From positions 868,001-932,000 of the forward strand of contig NZ_SUMB01000002.1 in NCBI RefSeq assembly GCF_005048155.1: DNA of 64,000 nt, written 5' to 3'. Origin of the DNA: Streptomyces piniterrae (GTDB lineage: Bacteria; Actinomycetota; Actinomycetes; Streptomycetales; Streptomycetaceae). Made by a program: the position numbers and the translations under genes. Below are positions 60,720-64,000 of the stretch, piece by piece. Within the stretch, counting starts at the first letter, position 1; the number at the start of each line of letters is the position of its first letter. The notes beneath the pieces are model-generated. The model did not search any database, was not told the DNA's origin, and worked only from the letters and a program-made list of their open reading frames with translations.

Positions 60720-61253
60720 ATGGTGTCCATGGATGACCCGCAGCCCCTGGACCGCGTAGCCCGCATCCAGGCCGACTGGCGCCGCGAACGGCCCGACATC
60801 GACATCGCTCCGCAAGGCGTGATCGGCCGACTGCACCGCCTGGCCGACCAGCTCACCGAGGAACTCTGCCTCGTCTACGGACGCTACGGACTCAGCGAGG
60901 GGGAGTTCGACGTCCTGTGCGCACTGCGCCGCGCCGGTGAGCCCTACGAACGGGCACCCGGCGAACTCGCCGCCCACACCATGGTCACCACCGGCGCGAT
61001 GACGAAGAGAATCGACCGCCTGGAGCGCGCCGGACTCGTCACCCGCCGCCGTTCCGACGACGACCAGCGCGGCCGGATCGTCGCCCTCACCCGGCCCGGA
61101 CGCGAACTCATCGACCGGGCGTTCACCGACCACATGCGCAACGAACGCCGCCTGCTGGACCTGTTGACACCCGCCGAGACCCAGGCACTCGAAGGGCTGC
61201 TCACAACCTGGCTCTCCCGCGTGGAAAATCCGCGTCCGTCCGACAGCAAGTGA
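60720..61253 (+). CDS. MarR-family regulator
   Basis: 177 residues, ATG 60720 with GGGGAAG five bases upstream (ATG 60729 possible). Winged-helix signature: LSEGEFDVLCALRRAGEPYE, LAAHTMVTTGAMTKRIDRLE, RAGLVTRRRSDDDQRGRIVAL, then the dimerisation helices. The wing Asp-Asp-Asp-Arg is conserved. Controls the divergent EamA exporter and itself through the 39-bp dyad just upstream. Confidence 0.9.
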   Translation: MVSMDDPQPLDRVARIQADWRRERPDIDIAPQGVIGRLHRLADQLTEELCLVYGRYGLSEGEFDVLCALRRAGEPYERAPGELAAHTMVTTGAMTKRIDRLERAGLVTRRRSDDDQRGRIVALTRPGRELIDRAFTDHMRNERRLLDLLTPAETQALEGLLTTWLSRVENPRPSDSK

Positions 61254-61544
61254 CCCACCGTCCCCATGAGATGGATGGGGTTCCGGCTCAACTTCTCTGC
61301 TGGGTGACGCTCTGTTATTGCTGGGCATCGAGCAGCGGGGCGGAAGGCGGAGGGCGAGGCACTGCGCGAAGGCGGTTGATGTCGGCGACCGGCGGACACG
61401 CCCGACCCAGCCGGCTCGCCATCGCGTCTCGTACGGTGAGTCAGAGCGTCCGCAACGACGGCGGTCGAGGTGCCCAACGCATATATCCTGCTGCGGGAGT
61501 TGCAGGTGTACGGGACGACCGGACGGGCCTTCAGGGGGTACTTG

Positions 61545-61925
61545 GTGCGCATGCGGAAGGGCGTCGTCCCAGCCCTCGCCCTAGTGGTGGTGGCGGTGGC
61601 GGCGACGGGGTGTTTCTCGTCCGAGGGCGGGGACGAGCAGCGGCTGACCGGGCTGCGGGAGAACTACTGCCTGAAGCTGGGGGCGTGGCAGAAGGCGCGG
61701 AACGCCGCCGGCACGATCACACCGGAGTCGTCGGCTCACGAGAAGGCCGGGCTCGCCGCTCAGGAGGCCTCCCTCGCGATGCAACCACTCAGGGACGAGA
61801 GCGTCAGCGGAGGTCGCACCTTGGGCGAGGAGACGGGGTGGGCGATCAATGACGGTGACTCCGAGGCGGAGGCGCGTGTCGTGCAGTACTGCGACGATGC
61901 CGGCTTCGAGACGCTGACCCGCTAG
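61545..61925 (+). CDS. Small lipoprotein
   Basis: 126 residues, GTG 61545 (AGGGGG six bases upstream; ATG 61551 next). N-terminal RMRKGVVPALALVVVAVA core with lipobox AATGC. The mature part is helical and charged, with two cysteines (NYCLKLG and QYCDDAG) that could pair. No family recognised. Nothing else is seen in the 290 bp before it. Confidence 0.65.
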   Translation: MRMRKGVVPALALVVVAVAATGCFSSEGGDEQRLTGLRENYCLKLGAWQKARNAAGTITPESSAHEKAGLAAQEASLAMQPLRDESVSGGRTLGEETGWAINDGDSEAEARVVQYCDDAGFETLTR

Positions 61926-61999
61926 GTGTATTGATCACGAGCGTTGTTGACTGTGCCAGGTCTTGATCATGGTGAAGACCTCCGGCGTGGTGGAGCTGT

Positions 62000-63118
62000 C
62001 TAGGACTGCACCGCACGGAGGTCTTCGTGTATCACCGTAACGCCCGGCTGACGTCTTCGGCAGACGGCTGCTGGTTGACCGTGTCCGTTCCGGGCGCCCG
62101 AGCGGGCATGTCGCCGCTGAAGCGCAGGGCGGTGAACTGGGCCTCGATGCGGTTGAGCCAGGAGGAGTTGGTCGGGGTGTAGGCGATCTCGACGTTGTTC
62201 GCTGCGGCCCAGGTGCCCACCCGCTGGCACTTCTTCGTGGTCAGGTGCGGGGAGAAGTTGTCGCAGACGATCGCGATGCGGATCTCGGGCCGGTAGAGGG
62301 TGCGGGCGGTAGCGGCAGAACTCCAGGAACTGGGTACGTTTCTTGACCGGTTTGATGTGGCCGTAGCGCTTGTCCTTGGCCAGGTTCAGGGCGGCGAACA
62401 GGTGCCGGGCCCCGCCGTAGCGGTTGTAGGTAGCCCGCTGCCTACGGCGTGGTTCGCGGCCGGTGTCCTTGTGCCTGCCGCCCCGTTCGGCCCACTGCCA
62501 CCCGGGGTGTGGCATCAGGTTGAGGGGACCGAACTCGTCCACGCAGAAGACCACTTCCGGTTCGTCGGCCTCGGGTATGACCTCTCCTCGGCGATCGCGT
62601 AGAGGTGCTCGACGCGGGCCTTCTTGGCGGCGTAGTCCGGGTCGCGGGAGGTCTTCCAGGTCTTCAGCCGTTGAAAGAAGACGCCTTCCTCGCGGAGCAG
62701 GATGCGCAGGCCCTCGTGGCTGGTGTCGTCGACCACCCCCTCGGCGACCAGGAAGTCCGCCAGCTTGGTCAGACTCCAGGTCGAGAACGGCAGGTCGTTC
62801 TCGGTCGGCTTGGACATGGCGATTTTCTTGATCTCGCGGCGTTCGGGCAGCGTGAACGTCTTGGGCCGGCCGCCGTGAGTACTTCGGATACTGCGAGTCG
62901 AAGCCGTCGGTGTTGAAGTTGTGGATCATGTCCCGCACCCGGTCCGCGCTGGTGAACGTCACCTCGGCTATCTTCGCCACCGGCATGCTCTGCGCGGACA
63001 GCAACACCATCTGGGCCCGCCGCCAGGTCACCACTGATCCGCTGCCTCTACGGATGATCCGCAGCAGCCGTCGGCCCTCATCGTCATCGATCTCCCGAAC
63101 CTGAACTCTGTCGGCCAC
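62000..63118 (-). mobile_element. Decayed IS630-family transposase
   Basis: Transcription on the minus strand. N-terminal part (from 63118) has the IS630 helix-turn-helix: VTWRRAQMVLLSAQSMPVAK, EVTFTSADRVRDMIHNFNTD. The frame then shifts at about 62880; the middle (LPFSTWSLTKLADFLVAEGV, DPDYAAKKARVEHLYAIA) is in a second frame, VVFCVDEFGPLNLMPHPGW and HLFAALNLAKDKRYGHIKPV in the first again, and VGTWAAANNVEIAYTPTNS, SWLNRIEAQFTALRF in a third. The DDE residues are spread over frames (CVDEF; the second Asp region and TPTNSSWLN), so the enzyme is inactive. I could not define terminal repeats or the TA duplication. It separates the lipoprotein gene from the last hydrolase. Confidence 0.85.
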
Positions 63119-63193
63119 GCCGACCAGTGTTCGCTGAACGCGCCGATCGGGAACGGATCCCGATCGGCGCGTGGCGGACTGCAGGCAGCGCTG

Positions 63194-63925
63194 TCAGCCG
63201 AGGTGCCGGGTGAAGAACCGTAGTGTGCTGTCCAGTTCGAATGCCGGGATCTCCCCGTGCTTGCCAGGGTTGGCGTGCAGAGTCTTCTCAGCTGAGGTCA
63301 AGGCGTCGAACAGCGCCAAGCTCTGGGCCCGCGGCACTCGCTCATCGTCCCACTGCAGCAGGAACTCCACCGGGACGGTGATCCGCGCCGCAGCCTCGGC
63401 CGTTGCCAACGCCCCGCCCAAGCCCAGTACTGCCGCACGGACCCGAGGTTCGGCGGCTACGAATGGAACGCCGAGCCCGCAACCCAACGAGACCCCCCAG
63501 TAGCCCACCGGACCAGCACCGACGTGCTCAAGTTGCTGGACCGCGTCCAGGACCGTTCGCCATTCCGGGACGGTCTGGCGGGCTACGAGCGCCTGGAAGC
63601 CAGCGATCAGTGGAGCCAACTCTTCACCGGCCTCCACGCGAGCCTGGTTCTCGGTCGCGATCCGGTCGTACTCCTCATCCGTTGGCCGGTCACCATGGCC
63701 AGGCACGTCGACCGCCACCACCGCGAAATCGCACTCCGCCACGAAGCGGCGCGCACGGCCCAGGATGTCTGGAGCTTTCTTGTGCTGGCCGCCGCCGTGT
63801 CCCATCAGGATGAGGGGCCGAGCACCGGCGGCACCTACTGGCGTCCACAGCACACCGGGAATCTCACCGAGGGTGAAGAGCTGTTCGCAGACGCCGTCGG
63901 ACGACGTCTCAGAGGTGAAGCGCAT
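63194..63925 (-). CDS. Alpha/beta hydrolase (dienelactone-hydrolase-like)
   Basis: 243 residues, ATG 63925 with GAAAGG upstream. Fold motifs: LILMGHGGGQHKKAPDI (oxyanion GHGG), AVVAVDVPGHGDRP, nucleophile GYWGVSLGCGLGVPFV, Asp in QWDDERVPR and His in PGKHGEIPAFEL. No signal, cytoplasmic. Close in style to acyl-ester or peptidase-like hydrolases of the DLH/S9 group; substrate unknown. Confidence 0.85.
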   Translation of the reverse strand: MRFTSETSSDGVCEQLFTLGEIPGVLWTPVGAAGARPLILMGHGGGQHKKAPDILGRARRFVAECDFAVVAVDVPGHGDRPTDEEYDRIATENQARVEAGEELAPLIAGFQALVARQTVPEWRTVLDAVQQLEHVGAGPVGYWGVSLGCGLGVPFVAAEPRVRAAVLGLGGALATAEAAARITVPVEFLLQWDDERVPRAQSLALFDALTSAEKTLHANPGKHGEIPAFELDSTLRFFTRHLG

Positions 63926-64000
63926 AGCGTTTCAAGCCTTTCGGGATGCCTTCTGCGGGCACTCCCTAGGCCATGCGAGAGAGGGAGCCCCGACCTGTCA

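Overview
The window is high-GC actinobacterial DNA, almost certainly Streptomyces. Reasons: G/C-biased third codon positions, frequent GTG starts with GGAGG-type ribosome binding sites, rare in-frame TTA (bldA-type) leucine codons, many TetR/MarR regulators, and above all an adjacent tap-tpg pair (telomere-associated and terminal protein genes of linear Streptomyces replicons). Several decayed genes and a wrecked IS630 transposase fit a chromosome arm or a large linear plasmid.

Layout. 1-2.0 kb: the 3' part of a class III lanthipeptide synthetase and a 35-residue precursor gene. 2.6-7.8 kb: a tightly overlapping four-gene operon (class III aminotransferase, inositol-monophosphatase-like phosphatase, zinc dehydrogenase, GH35/42-like glycosidase) whose first three genes match the azasugar (deoxynojirimycin-type) signature gabT1-yktC1-gutB1. 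7.8-14.2 kb: secreted proteins, a GNAT, a serine protease, two adjacent broken genes (ATP-grasp and M20 amidohydrolase) and a methyltransferase. 14.6-19.7 kb: a short Rho paralogue behind a C-rich, G-poor leader, followed on the same strand by AtuA-like, DUF4387, TPR and tyrosine-phosphatase-like genes. 20-24.2 kb: small regulators and a GH15 enzyme. 24.3-29 kb: a divergent ACC-synthase-like PLP enzyme and YqcI/YcgG-type putative heme N-hydroxylase, then an isoaspartyl methyltransferase ORF that runs antisense into an alpha/beta hydrolase. 28.9-37.1 kb: metallophosphoesterase, TetR/CocE divergent pair with a perfect operator, hypotheticals and a SpoIIE-type phosphatase.

37.2-38.35 kb holds the most unusual element: a gene of unknown function followed by two tRNA-like sequences in circularly permuted order (3' half before 5' half), each with a perfect 7-bp acceptor stem, canonical T arm, a D arm and a 6-7 bp anticodon stem, closed by a hairpin terminator. 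About 9.5 kb further on (47.8-49.95 kb) lies a T4-phage-style RNA repair operon (Rnl1-type RNA ligase plus polynucleotide kinase-phosphatase). The two may be functionally related, because the permuted RNAs have their ends in the anticodon loop, where such enzymes act.

38.5-44.5 kb: TetR-P450 pair, methyltransferase, tap and tpg. 44.6-47.7 kb: TetR, a MerR regulator with its dyad, a polysaccharide-deacetylase-family protein and a lipoprotein. 50.3-64 kb: FG-GAP secreted protein, a frameshifted vWA protein, a zinc-ribbon membrane protein, a GH18 lipoprotein, a secreted hydrolase bracketed by related palindromes, a methyltransferase pseudogene interrupted by a microsatellite, a MarR/EamA divergent pair with a shared operator, a decayed IS630 transposase and a terminal hydrolase. 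Coordinates of starts were chosen from ribosome binding sites and overlaps; nothing was verified by database search.
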